A stretch of 64,000 nucleotides of DNA from Takakia lepidozioides (GCA_030704615.1 CM060731.1:53736221-53800220); one strand, 5' to 3'; counted from the first letter of the stretch, positions 18,635-30,483 are shown. The notes: generated from the letters alone by a model not told the origin. Translations and numbers: made by a program.

Positions 18635-20241
18635 AAGGTTGGAGAAGAGATAAAGAAGTTGGCTGAGGCTAAGTTTATATACCCAATAGAGTATACAACT
18701 TGGTTGTCACCCATTGTAATAGTTCCCAAGAAGAATGGCAAACTAAGAGTATGTGTGAACTATAAGAAGCTGAATGCTTGTACGAAGAAAGATCCTTTCC
18801 CTTTGCCATTCACAGAAGCAGTATTAGACACTGTGGCAGGCCATGAGATGTACTCATTCATGGATGGCTTCAGTGGTTATAATCAAGTGCAAGTGGCAGA
18901 AGAAGACCAAGGGAAAACAGCTTTCATCACAGACTGGGGGGCTTATGCATACAAAGTCATGCCCTTTGGACTTTGTAATGCACCAGCGACCTTTCAGAGA
19001 GTGATAAGTGAATCTTTTCATGAGTATCTGATGATTTCATGCAGGTATTCTTGGATGATTTCAGTGTGTACAGCTCTAAGAGTGAGCACTTGCATAAATT
19101 GGAGTTATGTTTGGCCAGATACAGGATGAGAGGTCTGGGCCTGAATCCAGAGAAGTGTACTTTCTGTGTGAACTCAGGGGTGCTTCTGGGACACATTGTG
19201 TGTAAGAAGGGACTCCTTGTGGATCCCAGAAAGACAGAGTCCATTAAAGCCTCTCCACCACCAGTGAATGTTAAAAGTCTACGGAGATTCCTTGGGCAAA
19301 CCAGTTATTACAGAAGATTTGTCAAAAGGTATGCACAAATAGCAGCACCATTGAGCAAGCTTCTGAAGAAAGATGCAGTGTTTGCCTGGATAGCGGAATG
19401 TCAACAGGCATTTGAGGAACTTACACTGTCAGTAACAACTACACCTGTACTGATTAACCCTCACTGGCATGTAGTATTCCATGTTCATTGCGATGCATCA
19501 GGAGAAGCGTTGGGAGCGGTGTTAGCCCAGAATGTTACAGGGAATATAGATTCACCTGTGTACTATGCTAGCCGGTTGATGAACAGTGCTGAGAGGAACT
19601 ATAGCACAACGGAAAGAGAAGCATTGGCAATGATTTATGCAGTGAAGAAATTCAGGCATTACCTATTGGGAAGAAAGTTTATGTTTTATGTGGATCACCA
19701 GGCTCTGATATATCTGGTGAACAAACCTTTGATAAGTGGAAGGATAGCGAGGTGGTTAATAATCTTGCATGAGTTTGAGTTCGAGGTTATTTACAAGCCT
19801 GGCCGTTTGCATCTTGTGGCAGATCATTTGTCACGACTAACAACAGGAGAGGCCGCCACAGGAGTGGACGATCAGTTACCTGATGCGAGTTTATTTGTAA
19901 TGGAGGTGCAAGGAAGTGCAGATGAATGGTTAGATTGGCAGTGGCCAATCAGATACTACCTTGCTCATGGTCAGTGCCCACCTAGTTATGGTAAGGAGCA
20001 GAGGAAGAGAATTGCTATCAAAGCTTTACCTTATACTATGGTAGGAAGCAGAATGTATAAGTTAGGACCTGATGGAGTACTAAAACGATGCTTGTACCAC
20101 CATGAAGTAAATAAAGTTTTGGCGGAAGTTCATAAAGGAGTGGCTGGAGGTCATTTTGGAGAAGAGACTGAAAGATACTACTCGCAGGATACTGGTGGCC
20201 TACTTTGTTCAAAGATGTACACGAGTATTGTAGAAGTGTGA
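18635..20241 (+). pseudogene. RT and RNase H (second gypsy element)
   Basis: Frames 18659-19129 and 19039-20241 overlap. The first has WLSPIVIVPKKNGKLRVCVN, YSFMDGFSGYNQVQVAEED and VMPFGLCNAPATFQRV. The second starts at the catalytic VFLDDFSVYS box (FLDD). It then has KCTFCVNSGVLLGHIVCKKG and RRFLGQTSYYRRFVKRYAQI. RNase H follows: FHVHCDASGEALGAVLAQN, NYSTTEREALAMIYAVKKF and KFMFYVDHQALIYLVNKP. A frameshift just before the FLDD box breaks RT. The end shows the start of the integrase zinc-binding part (KVLAEVHKGVAGGHFGEE) before another frame break. Confidence 0.88.
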
Positions 20242-21300
20242 TGAATGTCAGAGGCTAGGACCTTTGCAGAGATCTGGAAGGATGGCCTTGCATCCTACAA
20301 TGCCTACGGAACCATTTCAGAAATGGGGACTAGACTTTGTTGGACCAATTAATCCACCATCCAAGAATACACGAAACAGGTACATAATTACAGCCACTGA
20401 TTATACTACAAAGTGGGTGGAAGCTAAAGCTTTGAGGGACAACTCAGCCAAGTCCACAGCAAGGTTCCTGTACGAGAACATACTTACACGATTTGGATGT
20501 CCCTTAGAATTTATCAGTGATCAAGGAAGTCACTTCATGAATGAGACCATTGAGTTGTTGACTAAAGAGTTTATGATTGTGCATAGAAAGAGTACAACAT
20601 ATTACCCACAGGGTAATGGGCAGGCAGAGGCTACCAACAAAATACTATGTACTATCTTGGCTAAGATAGTCAATGCAAACAGAACGGATTGGGATACGAA
20701 GCTGCTGACAGCTTTGTGGTCATACAGGACTTCATATAAAGTCACCACTAAGTATACACCATTCCAATTAGTTTATGGTATGGAAGCCTTACTTCCAGTG
20801 GAATTCTTGTTACCTACCATGAGAACGGAGTGGGAAAAAGGAATGGAATTGCAAGACTCCATCAAGGTCAGGAAACATGAATTATACCATGTGGAAGAAG
20901 TACGTGCTGATGCAGCTGATAATATGACCAGAATTCAGATGAAGCGAAAGGAACAGTTTGATGAAGGCAAGTTAAAGACTTTTAAGACGGGGGATTTGGT
21001 TCTATGGTTGCAGAAGAAAGGAAAGATTCAAGCTTCTAAGCTTAAATCACCATGGAAAGGACCTTATGTCATACAAAAGATGTATGATAACAACACCGCC
21101 ATGTTACAAACCATTAACAAAGAAATGCTGGGAAGAGTCAATGCAAATAAGTTGAAGGGGTACAGTGGTATCCATGACAAACCCCTGCAGCATGATTTGC
21201 ATATAGAACCGCAAGAGCAGTCACGGGCTGCACCAGTGTTACGAACGGAGTATGGAACACTTGTCGCTAGGCCTAGCATATATGACCAGGGTGGGCAAAA
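20242..21300 (+). pseudogene. integrase (second gypsy element)
   Basis: The frame (open from 20264) holds the DDE core: KWGLDFVGPINPPS (D), LEFISDQGSHFMNET (D) and YPQGNGQAEATNKILC (E). The C-terminal part has a GDLVLWL strand and a KSPWKGPYVIQKMYDN block, the GPY/F motif. No chromodomain follows. The zinc-binding CxxC is lost in the frame break at 20190-20260. The frame stays open through the tandem repeat at 21300-21465 into the Gag of the next element, giving an accidental chimeric ORF to 21658. Confidence 0.85.
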
Positions 21301-21465
21301 CAAACGTGACACAGCCTATCACAGCCCAGCAAGGCGCAACACAGCCTATCACAGCCCATCACGACGTGACACAGCCTATCACAGCCCAGCAAGGCGCAAC
21401 ACAGCCTATCACAGCCCATCACGACGTGACACAGCCTATCACAGCCCAGCACGGCGCAACACAAA
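21300..21465. repeat. 60-bp tandem array at the junction of two retroelements
   Basis: Units alternate CAACACAGCCTATCACAGCC and CACGACGTGACACAGCC with a period of about 60 bp, nearly three copies. The words are akin to the CACAGCC repeat inside the 13492-14398 LTR, so this may be a remnant of the 3' LTR. Confidence 0.7.
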
Positions 21466-22256
21466 TATGACCCAAGGGGTTACGGAAGCTCAAGCAGTTC
21501 AATTCAGGTATGGGATATTGAACAAGGAGTTGAGGAGAAGGGTGCGGGATGCAACTCTTCTACAAGTGGACCAACCCACCTTAGCAAACGTGTTTTTGCT
21601 GGCAGAGCGGATAGAGCAATATGGTGGAGGAGCGAGTGGTCATGGTGGGATTTGGTAAGGAGACACAACGAAGTGGGGCTCTTAGCCAACAACAACCACT
21701 ACCCCAACGTACTCAAAGCAACAAGGGGGCTCAGGCAAAGCCCAGGGAAGGACAGAGAGGATCTCAATTGAAGAGGTCACTTCTTTCATTCTCAAGCCAA
21801 CAACAGTCGGGTGTGACATGTTGGGATTGTAGAGGACCCCATGTTAAGAGAGATTGCCCGGAGAGAGACAAAGGGTCGGCACAGGCACAGCCTACACAAC
21901 TACAGTGTGGGCATTGTGGCAAGTATGGGCATGAAGAGGCCCATTGTTATGACTTGCATCCTGAGCTACGGCCAGGCCAGTTCCAAGGGAACAATGGTGG
22001 CCGAGGACGAGGCAATGTAGTCCAGAGAGGTAGAGGAGGCGGAGGTCGTGGTGGAGGTCGTAACCAAAACCAAGGAGCACGAGGTCGAGGTCAAGGTCAT
22101 GACCAAGGCATGGTGGATAGGCTTGCCCAGCTAGAGCAACATCTTGCTGCCATGGCCACTACTAATGTGGCATCAGCTCCAATGCCTGAGGTTCAAGCCC
22201 CACCTGCACAACCTCCTATGCCTAGGGAAGACCAGATTCGTATGGGCTTCATGTGA
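21466..22256 (+). pseudogene. partial Gag with two zinc knuckles (copy 2)
   Basis: Begins at GVTEAQAVQFRYGILNKELR, equivalent to the middle of Gag in copy 1, and changes frame near 21640. Zinc knuckles are CWDCRGPHVKRDC and CGHCGKYGHEEAHC. An Arg/Gly-rich stretch and a coiled-coil-like MVDRLAQLEQHLAAMATT segment follow, then a TGA at 22254. The N-terminal half is absent. Confidence 0.8.
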
Positions 22257-23639
22257 GGAGCCGCATTTGCTGGACCATTGCATGTGGACTCTGCAGCTGC
22301 TGTCACTTGAGCAGCGACGCGTGCTCCTGAGTCAAGAGGAGCAGATGTGGATTTTGATCCACAAAGAGGGGAAGCAAGTCAACAGACAAGGCTTCCACAA
22401 TCTTTCACATTGGCTGAGACAGTGTCAACTACGCCATCGATGGTACCCGCTCGCCCAAGTGTGTCAGAGGTAGAGCCACGGGTGTCATTGGGGAGAGTTG
22501 GTGTGGCTCGGGAAATGCCAGTGGGTGGTGCTGCAAAGCAAGGTGCAGCCAATACATTGTTGGGGGCGGCTACGGCTGTTTGCCAAGCTCCATTGTTTTC
22601 TGCAATGACCATTGCAATGCCGGGGATTCGGCGAGCTGCTGTGTTCAAACTAGCAGCTAGACTCTGTGAGAGTGGTGATGCATCGGCACTATCTGCGGGG
22701 ATAGCGGATAATGTGCAGTGCATAGATGCCCTGGACTCAAGGGTGAAGACAGCCACAGCTGCACCATGGCAAGCGGCAGCTGCAAGGTTGCACAAGTTAC
22801 CAGCTAGACCAGCCATTGAGCGTACTATGGTGACTCCTGGGGTAGTCTTGGTGGACAATCAGGATGGTATGTTTCAGTTGGGTGGCCCAGCCGAGAGGAG
22901 GTATAGGCCACTACGGGTCTTGTTGGACTCGGGAGCACAACCATTGATGTTGGGAAGAGCAGCAATTGCAGGCTTGGGCCTTACAGAGGCGGATTTGGAG
23001 CCTTGCCCTTTCCAAATTCAAACATCTTTGGGCGGTTCAGAGAAGGCACGAGGGATTACACGTCATGAGCTCTTCATTCGATTGCAGCCGGATCATCCTA
23101 CGGACGGCTCAGTCATGAGAGCTAAAGCCATTGTTACGGATGCGATGTCTTATGATGTGCTTGTTGGTGGGGCGGTGTTATACCCCATGGGATTCACTCT
23201 GGACTTTTGGGAGGAAACGGCATCCTACAGGCCGGAATGGCAGTCAGGAGATGGCCGACGTGCAGTGCTCCCAGTGCGGTTTATTGGGAATGTAGCGGTG
23301 GATCATAAGAACATGATGCCCACATTGGCTGCATTCTCAGGGGTGGTGGCTTGGGGTGGTGAGCTCTTGGAGGGCAATAGCCATGCAGAGGATAGGCCAT
23401 CACCTGATGAGGACAAACAATTGGCATACAAGGCTGATTTGCTTCCTCATGTGCCTGTGCATATTCCACTGTGGGGTACGGTTGGGAATTTGTATCGAGT
23501 AGCAGGCGAGTGTGTGCACCAAGCATGGCAGGAGGCATTCCCATTGATGAGTGAGGGGAGTTCAGTGACATCACTTGGACCTCCTGAGTTAGCTCCTTTG
23601 GACACAGTGCCCATTACCTGACAACCACCTGACTCAAGG
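22257..23639 (+). pseudogene. protease region (copy 2)
   Basis: The main frame (22347-23621) contains RPLRVLLDSGAQPLMLGRAA, with the catalytic Asp, and AMSYDVLVGGAVLYPMGFTL, followed by LDFWEETASYRPEWQSGDG. In this copy the link from protease to the pre-methyltransferase region is in one frame, unlike copy 1. It ends with TGA at 23619 just before the methyltransferase. A stretch at the start is shared with copy 1. Confidence 0.82.
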
Positions 23640-24605
23640 ATTTGCTTGCTAGACCTGTTTGAAAGCATGAGCACCGGGCTTGCAGGAGTATTGCAAGCAG
23701 GGATTAAAGTACGCAAGTACTTGTATGTGGAAAAGGATGAGATAGCTCGGCGTATATCTATGCGCCACATCACCTTGCTCACACATCGGTATCCTGAGTT
23801 GTTGCCTCTCTTAGCAATTCAAGGGTATCAAAAGACCTTGCCAGTAGACATTACCTTGCTGGGGGCGGATGATTTGGACCGGCATGGTTCCATTGACTTG
23901 GTGATAGCTGGATGGCCTTGCCAAGGACACTCTCCCGCAGGTCATGGGAATGGCTTGCATGATGCACGATCGCATTTGTTTTGGGAGATGTTGCGAGTGT
24001 TGCGGGACTTGCAGACAAGGCAAGTGCAACCTGTAGGCTATATCTTGGAGAATGTTCCTCTTATGGGGGATTCTCGGGCCAGGGTTATGGCCAGTGTGCA
24101 TCAGGTGCGGTCTTGGATTGGATCGGCGGTGCTATTGGATGCAGCAGCGGTGGGATCACGCGCGCATCGACCTCGATTGTGGTGGACCAATCTTGCACCA
24201 CCAGAGCTGCTCAAGAGAGCATACGATTCCATTCAACGGCCACCCAATCTCACGGTTGAAGGCATTTTGGACCAAGGGAGGCAACCACAGAGAGTGTGAC
24301 ATGATGATCGTCCACCTCTAGCAGTGGTCAATCGAGTGGGGCAGCCACGTGCGGCCTTGCCTACGCTCATGAGTTTTCCCTCGTCTCATGCTTTCCGAGA
24401 CAATGGTCCTGGGTTGACTTGGGACAGTGTGCTATAGCAATTGGTGGAGCCCAATGCGGATGAGCGAGAGCGGGCAATGGGATTTGCCACCGGCACTACA
24501 GATGGTCAAAGGCATCACGCCGCCAAGTGTTGGGTCAAGCAATGGATCTAAATTGCTTGACATGGGTCATTGGCTTGTGCATGGCTGAGCAACGGAGATT
24601 GCAAG
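23640..24605 (+). pseudogene. C5-cytosine DNA methyltransferase domain in a retrotransposon (copy 2)
   Basis: Motifs I to VIII lie in one uninterrupted frame (23646-24299): LLDLFESMSTGLAGVLQAGI (I; the usual G is changed to ES), KYLYVEKDEIARRI (II), IDLVIAGWPCQGHSPAGHGN (IV, catalytic Cys), YILENVPLMGDSRAR (VI) and VGSRAHRPRLWWTNL (VIII). After a TGA at 24297 the C-terminal part continues in broken frames: DERERAMGF (IX) and MLGQAMDLNCLTWV (X). The altered motif I may reduce SAM binding. Retention of the order and catalytic residues in both copies suggests that the domain was under selection when the family was active (inference). Confidence 0.9.
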
Positions 24606-25108
24606 CATTGATGGCTACTTCTGCACTCCCATTGGATAGTGCATCCTCCCTGCCAACCGGGACGGTTGATGCAGTGAGTGGGGGCGAGCACAGGATTGTG
24701 GGTTGCAAACACCCATGGCAGATGTGGGATGAGATGCGCAAAGAGAGAGTCATTGGATCTCTCAAGCAGCAGTATGAGGAGTGGGGAGAGCCATGGACTG
24801 AGGATCAGTTGGAGGCCAAGGTGGCCAAGGTTTTGGAAGAGGTTGAGAATGTTTCTTGCTCAGAGGATGTTCTCAATGTGGCTATGGCAGAGCAAGTGGA
24901 GACTACGCCACAGTCAGATTGGGCGGACAAGGCCCAAGAGGTTGCTATCTAGCAACCAAAGGATTCGTCTCCTACCTCCAAGCCTGGTGTACCCAAGGTT
25001 GCAGTCACTGAGGACAATTGGGAACCAGATGTTGGACCTACAGTCAGAGGAGAGAGACGGAGGATCCAACGATTTCTAAGGGCTTATAGAAATTGCTTTG
25101 CCTTCGGT
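24606..25108 (+). pseudogene. DNMT-RT linker (copy 2)
   Basis: Frame 24527-24952 continues from motif X into a Ser/Thr- then Glu-rich linker (KVLEEVENVSCSEDVLNVAM), ending with TAG at 24950. The stretch to 25108 reads VPKVAVTEDNWEPD-like and AYRNCFAFGLKDLG-like words, the usual lead-in to gypsy RT. Same arrangement as copy 1. Confidence 0.5.
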
Positions 25109-26086
25109 TTGAAGGATTTGGGGAGTTTGAAGGGTCAGGAGATTCATATTGATTTGGCAAGTGACACGCCAATCTTTCGAAGGCCCTACCGGTATAGTGA
25201 CATGGAGAGGTCATTGATCCAGTCACGGACTATGGAGTTGTTCGAAGCTGGATTGGTGGAGTTGTCATGCGGGGAGTATGCCTCGGCAACGGTGATGCCA
25301 GCTAAGAAGGATATCTATGGCAATTGGACAGAAAGAAGGATGTGTGGGGACTATCGTCTTGTGAACCGTCAAACTAAGTCCGATAGATATGCCATGCCAA
25401 CTCCAGATGAGATCTTTGATGCCATTGGGCATGCAAAGGTCTTTAGCATATTGGACTTGCGATCCGGTTACCACCAGTTGCCAATCAAATAGGCTGACAA
25501 GCAAAAAACGGCATTCTGGGGGATTGACCAACATGGGAAGGATTGTTTGTACCAATGGCGGTTCTTACCGTTTGGGTTGAAGAATGCTCCTACAGAGTTT
25601 CAGAGGGTCATGGATAGGATTCTTGCGGGGCTAGACTTCGCCCGGTGCTATATTGATGACATCATCGTCTTTAGTGTTACGGTTGAGGAGCATGAGAGAC
25701 ACCTTCAGGTGGTGTTTGAGCGCTTGAGAGCGCACGGGTTGAAACTGCACCCCGGAAAGTGCAAGTTCTTCCACAATCAGATTGAGTATCTGGGCCACAT
25801 GATATACCCTGGAGGATTGGGTGTTCAACAGACCAAGGTGGAGGCCATTGCATGCATTCCACGCCCCATGGATGTGAGCAGAGTTCGTGCTTTCATGGGA
25901 TTGGCAAACTACTACCGACGGTTTGTCAAGGGATTTAGCAACATTGCAAAGGCTCTTAGCAAGTTGACCAAGGTAGGTCAGGAGTGGCAGTGGGAGGAGG
26001 AGCAGGAGGAAGCCTTTGAGGAACTCAAGGCTCGATTGACTTCTGCATCTATTCTGAGGCGGCCTATTCGGGGGTGGCCTTTATAG
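25109..26086 (+). pseudogene. reverse transcriptase (copy 2)
   Basis: Two parts of one frame separated by a TAG at 25490. The first has FRRPYRYSDMERSLIQ, MCGDYRLVNRQTKSD and LDLRSGYHQLPIK. The second has YQWRFLPFGLKNAPTEFQRV, RCYIDDIIVFS and RAFMGLANYYRRFVKGFSN. Catalytic aspartates are retained. It closes with a stop at 26084. Very close to copy 1. Confidence 0.9.
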
Positions 26087-26830
26087 CTACATACGGATTG
26101 GAGTATGCTGGGGATTGGAGCGGTGCTCACACAAGTCGATGATGAGGGAAGAGAGTTCGTAGTGGCATGTGCTAGCCGCTCGAACAATGATGCCGAGGCG
26201 AAGTATAGTTCCTATGAAGGGGAGTGTCTAGCTGCGGTATGGGCAGTGGCACATTTCAGATGCTACCTCTATGGCAATCTCTTCACCCTTGTCACGGATC
26301 ACCAACCATTGAAGTGATTGATGGAGTCAGACAAGCTTACAGGGAAGCTTGCACGGTGGGCACTTATGCTTCAAGAGTACGACTTCCAGGTGGTGCATCG
26401 AGCCGGTATTGTCAATCGGGATGCAGATGGATTGAGTCGTAATCCATGTACGAGCAAGCATGATGATACTGGAGCTCGGTGGCATGGGGAGACGGATGAG
26501 GAGATGGTGCCAGGATGGCACGCATTGGCTTTTTTGTGCATTCTAGCAATGGGAGCTCAAGCTGGTCAATCCCATGCGATTGGTCATGAAGATAGCGTGC
26601 ATGACGATCCAGAGACTAGTGAGGAGTTTGGTGGTGCTAAAGATGTACATGAAGATGCAGCAGTGTTGGCATACCTTCGTACCGGAGAGACAACAGCCAG
26701 TGTGACTGCTAAGGAGAGGGATCGGGTCCTACAACGAGCCAAGAGGTTCAAGTGGGAGGGGACTCACCTACTCCGGGTATGGGAGGATGGACGAGTGAGG
26801 ATTGTGCCATTGTGGCGTGGCTTTCTATGA
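26087..26830 (+). pseudogene. RNase H and start of integrase region (copy 2)
   Basis: Frame 26105-26317 has GAVLTQVDDEGREFVVACAS and GECLAAVWAVAHFRCYLYG with LVTDHQPLK. A TGA replaces the next codon, and the frame continues at 26318 with SDKLTGKLARWALMLQEYDF and HRAGIVNRDADGLSRNPC. It ends at EGTHLLRVWEDGRVRIVPLW, where the similarity to copy 1 stops. Confidence 0.82.
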
Positions 26831-28003
26831 CTATATGCTAGGAAGTGTGGTTGGACAGTGATGTATGTTGTGGCACGATGCTTAGGTGCACGACAACCTG
26901 ATTACCTTGGTATGTACTTATCCCACTGTTTGTTGTCTATTGAGAATTTTATTTTCAAAGCGTCTTTCACTTGTAGTTTTACCTTAACATTTTTTCATTC
27001 TACAGATCTTCCAAATTTGTTTTGCCCAGTCACATTCAAGGAGCGAATTAAAGAAGAAGAAGAGCTTCATGATTGGCAAGAATGACGGGCTTCAAGGGCA
27101 TCAAGATCATCAAGTAGAGTTCCAATTAACATTTCGGATGATGATGTTACTAGGTTTGAGTTTTCTGGAAGTATTTCTGTTTCATCTGGTGTGGAGACCA
27201 TTGCAAGTGGTTGTGGTAACCGGAGGCGTCTATGAACACATGCCTTGACTGCAAGCCGTTTGAGATGAGGATCTGTAATATTAATGGGTTAGTGTAAGCC
27301 GTTGTATGGCTTCGAGCCGATGGATAACATTAAGTCCAATGTGAACGGATGTACAGTTGACGTTACAAAGTTGCAATCTATAATAAAATATGAATGTTTA
27401 TCATCAATGTATCCGCAGACTCATTCTTTCATGTCATCCTCTTCATCACATGCCATGATTGTTCTATGTTTGGTTTTGTATGTCATCGGATATGGTAACT
27501 ATTTTGTACAAAAAGTTTTGCATATCTTACCTCAAATCATGGTTTAATTCATTGCATCCTCCCATTTATTTCGTGAACGTCAACTTGGCAGTGGATGTTG
27601 TTCTAAAACCACAATACATACTTATAGTTTCTCCAAAAAATGTTTGCAAGAATATTGTTCATGATTATATTATACAGAAAATAAAATCATCATATATAGC
27701 TCTTTATTTCTATAATAAATTATATTGATTCATATTTCTGATATTATTTGGACCAAACAAAAGTCCAGAATTAGTTAAAATAGTGTTCTCCAATATACCT
27801 CAATACATGCTGACAATGCTCAATACTACTACTGAGACATGGTCACTCCCTGTTTGGATGGCTTCTTCGCATGGAAGAGAGTATGTCATGCTGGCCCTCT
27901 CAACTGTTGGAATAATGGCGTTAGGTCTGGGTTTTGTCACTGATGTGGAGGGCAACCTGCAAAGGCCCCATGGATATCCCAAAAGACTCCCTCTTCTATA
28001 TCA
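26831..28003. other. AT-rich stretch without recognisable gene
   Basis: The composition turns AT-rich (27400-27800 especially). Open frames are short and lack family motifs. A cysteine-rich 104-residue frame at 27783-28097 is unremarkable. I see no RNA gene. Confidence 0.45.
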
Positions 28004-28790
28004 CACTACAACAGATTCCGGCTTGAACGTCTGCCACATTTGCCCAGTCGTAGCATATATGTCTATGCAAGGGGGCAATCCTGGTTGCCATTTGTGACCA
28101 GCAGAAGTCATATATGCCACCTTGTACCTCCGCCACGTCAGGATCTGCGGTCAAACACGTTTGACCAGATAGGGGAAGATGGTAGATACGACTAGGAGTC
28201 ATGGCCAAAACTGCAACATGATGACGTGGGCATGGGAATGTATGACTGCCAGTATTCACAACTGCACGTGGCGATTGCCGGCCCAGTCAGTTGTGACAAA
28301 TGAGTCGTAAGCGCCAAAGAGTCGTATCTGCCAGTCGTGGAGCTCACTGTTGATGTGGCAACGGGGACACCTAATCATAGTCATTGATAAGACCGTAATA
28401 ATTGACTGCGAATCCATGTCAGCTTCACGTGGAACGGAAGGGATATGCCACGTGTCACGACAAAGGGAAGGTGACAAGGTCTTCACGACTGGCATATACG
28501 ACTTTGGAGGATTAATCCCAGGACAGCACGTGGAGAATACCGGGAAGGACACGTGGCACGACAGGGTGACATCCGCAGATTAACCCCCAGGACACCACGT
28601 GGATTAGACTGGACATGACGCGTGGCGTGACAGGGTGAGGGAGAGGGGGTCTTCCAAGACTGGCATATATGACTCCTGCCGACTAACCCCAGTGCCACAC
28701 GTGGCGCAAATGGGACATGACACGTGCCAGGACAATGGGCTTCGAGGGGGGTTTTCGTGACTGGCATGTATGACTTCGGACGTTTCAGTC
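28004..28790. repeat. repeats with ACGTGGC/CACGTG words; possible CACTA end
   Basis: CACTACAACAG at 28004 looks like a CACTA terminal motif. From about 28430 on, partial units recur: GACTGGCATATAYGACT at 28487, 28652 and 28758, each followed by a TTAAYCCC or TAACCCC word, an (ACA)CGTGG word and a GACACGTGGC- or GACACGTGCC-like word. Such subterminal repeats are usual in CACTA elements, but no matching right end was found. The minus-strand LINE frame reads into this repeat. Confidence 0.45.
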
Positions 28791-29950
28791 TTCCAGATAA
28801 GGTTAAAGAGGAGAACTAGGGCCTCTATCATGGGATCGCCACCGTGCTTGATAAGCTCGTTGACAATACCATCAGGTCCACCAGCTTTATATCCATTTAA
28901 ATGTTCAATTGCTTCCACAATCTCAGAAGAACTAATGGGAGCGTTATAAGCCATTGAAATATACTCCAGTTCATCAGGGCTGTTTTGAATCATAGGAACA
29001 GTTTTTCCAACTGTGTCCCTCCATTCAGCAAAAGACCCCTCACTGTTAGACCTAGAAGTTCTGCCAAGGATACTGTAGTGAGTTTCAAAGGTTTTGACAA
29101 TGTCAACCGATGAAGTCACCACTGCACCTTTAGTAGTCTTCAGCGCTGGTACTTGCTGACCGTTTTTCAGCTTGTACAAACATTGAAGGGCCAACCAGAA
29201 TTTCTTGTCATTACCACCATGGTGGTTTGAGTTTATTTCACTGTATAACTTGTCCCAGGATAATTTCTTCTGAGACCTAACAAGCTGATTGATATCTTTA
29301 CGGAGCTGGTAGTACCTCGCCCACAATTCTCTGTTGGTTTCCAAATTGCAGCACTCTTTATAGAGGGCTCGTCTCTCAGCTATCTTGAATTTAATCTCAT
29401 TGGTCCACCAATTAACAGCTCTACCGCAGACAATTTGTTTCCTCCCGATGATCTTGTCAGCCACGGAGGAAACGAAACTCTCCCAAGAGTCCACTGCTCT
29501 TTCGACTTCATTTCTTGCGTTGTCAGAGCGAGACTGAAGTTCTTGGAGCGATTGGACAAAATGAGGGAGAGCCTCTTGCAAGGCCTGGACGTACTCAGCC
29601 TTGACCTCCTCATTATGGAATTCTTCTATGCGCCACTTCCGAATCGAACGTTTCACAGATCTCTTGGTGTTGGGAAAACACCTTTTGATCTCAGTCCAAA
29701 CCAGGAAGTGGTCAGAGGTACCAATATCAGTTCTGTCGATCAACACATTGGCACACTGGGGGAACAAATTTTTGTCCATTATGATATAGTCCACAACGGA
29801 ACGTTCCCCAGTTTGGGATTTCTCACGAGTCCACTGCACTTGGTCACCTCTTGTCCTGTTATTCAAGGTGAAAAGCTGAAGGAAAGTGCCAACGGGGTAT
29901 GCATCTGCCTTTAAAAAACATGTTGTCAAAAAAAAAACTCTCACAATTAA
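28791..29950 (-). pseudogene. LINE endonuclease end and RT start, inverted piece
   Basis: Minus-strand frame from 29956. It begins inside an AP-type endonuclease: GERSVVDYIIMDKNLF and DIGTSDHFLVWTEIKR, with the SDH motif. A long helical linker follows, typical of non-LTR elements (WESFVSSVADKIIGRK, AVNWWTNEIKFKIAERR). Then comes the first RT block (EAIEHLNGYKAGGPDGIVNE). The similarity stops at about 28790, where the repeat begins. Catalytic RT motifs are absent here. A LINE 3' half lies in opposite orientation at 32010-33150. Confidence 0.82.
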
Positions 29951-30009
29951 AGTCACATGACTACCATGTGCTTATGTAGCAAGTTCTCCCTCTGGCTCTA
30001 TGTGGTTTA

Positions 30010-30483
30010 ATGGCTAAGGGCGTACGAAATGCCATATTGCGAGTATCCCGAGTGTTTCGCAAACTCTGTGCAAAAGTGGTTGATCCCAGCGAGCACGAAG
30101 AGCTGAAGAAGGAGGTGACTGTCACACTCTGCCTCCTTGAAAAAGAGTTCCCACCCTCTTTTTTTGATATAATGACGCATTTGCTTATTCACTTAGTTGA
30201 CGAGCTGGATTTGTGTGGCCCTGTCACCTCTCGGTGGATGTACCCTGTGGAGCGGGCTATGAAGGATTACAAAGGGTACGTTCGCAACATGGCAAAGCCC
30301 GAAGGCAGTATGGCCGAGGGCTACATGTTTGAGGAGGGGCTCTTGGCTTTTGCACAGAGTACATGGCCAGCTTTGATGCTACTAGACAGAGAGTGTGGGA
30401 TGCAGGAGAGGAGGAATCCGTGTCTGGCTGCGTGTTGGAAGGAGCAGGGAAACCCCGCAAATTCACGGCAGATCTGTGTTTAG
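30010..30483 (+). pseudogene. CACTA (En/Spm) TNP2-type fragment, DUF4218-like
   Basis: The frame contains CLLEKEFPPSFFDIMTHLLI, HLVDELDLCGPVTSRWMYPV and RAMKDYKGYVRNMAKPEGSM, followed by AEGYMFEEGLLAF. This is the characteristic domain found C-terminal to the transposase of plant CACTA elements (called DUF4218 in domain collections). The catalytic transposase region is not present nearby. Together with the next fragment it marks a broken CACTA element on the plus strand. Confidence 0.85.

Larger units (their letters stand above)
14473..21300 (+). mobile_element. second Ty3/gypsy retrotransposon (no DNMT, no chromodomain)
   Basis: The plus-strand order is two ORFs of unknown function, Gag, zinc knuckles, protease, RT, RNase H, integrase. 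The protease motif LIDGGSGVNIM, the lack of a chromodomain after integrase and the presence of ORFs before Gag resemble non-chromovirus (Tat/Ogre-like) gypsy elements, a comparison from memory. A stop (18632) and frameshifts (about 19030, 20190-20260) break pol. The 5' LTR is 13492-14398. The 3' LTR is reduced to a tandem-repeat piece at 21300-21465. Confidence 0.85.
21466..26830 (+). mobile_element. Ty3/gypsy retrotransposon with DNMT, copy 2 (truncated)
   Basis: Plus-strand order: second half of Gag, zinc knuckles, protease, DNMT, RT, RNase H. It matches copy 1 domain by domain. The left end begins inside Gag (MTQGVTEAQAVQFRYGI) right after the tandem repeat. The right end stops just after EGTHLLRVWEDGRVRIVP, so integrase and the PHD finger are missing. 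No LTR is seen at either side. Confidence 0.88.
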
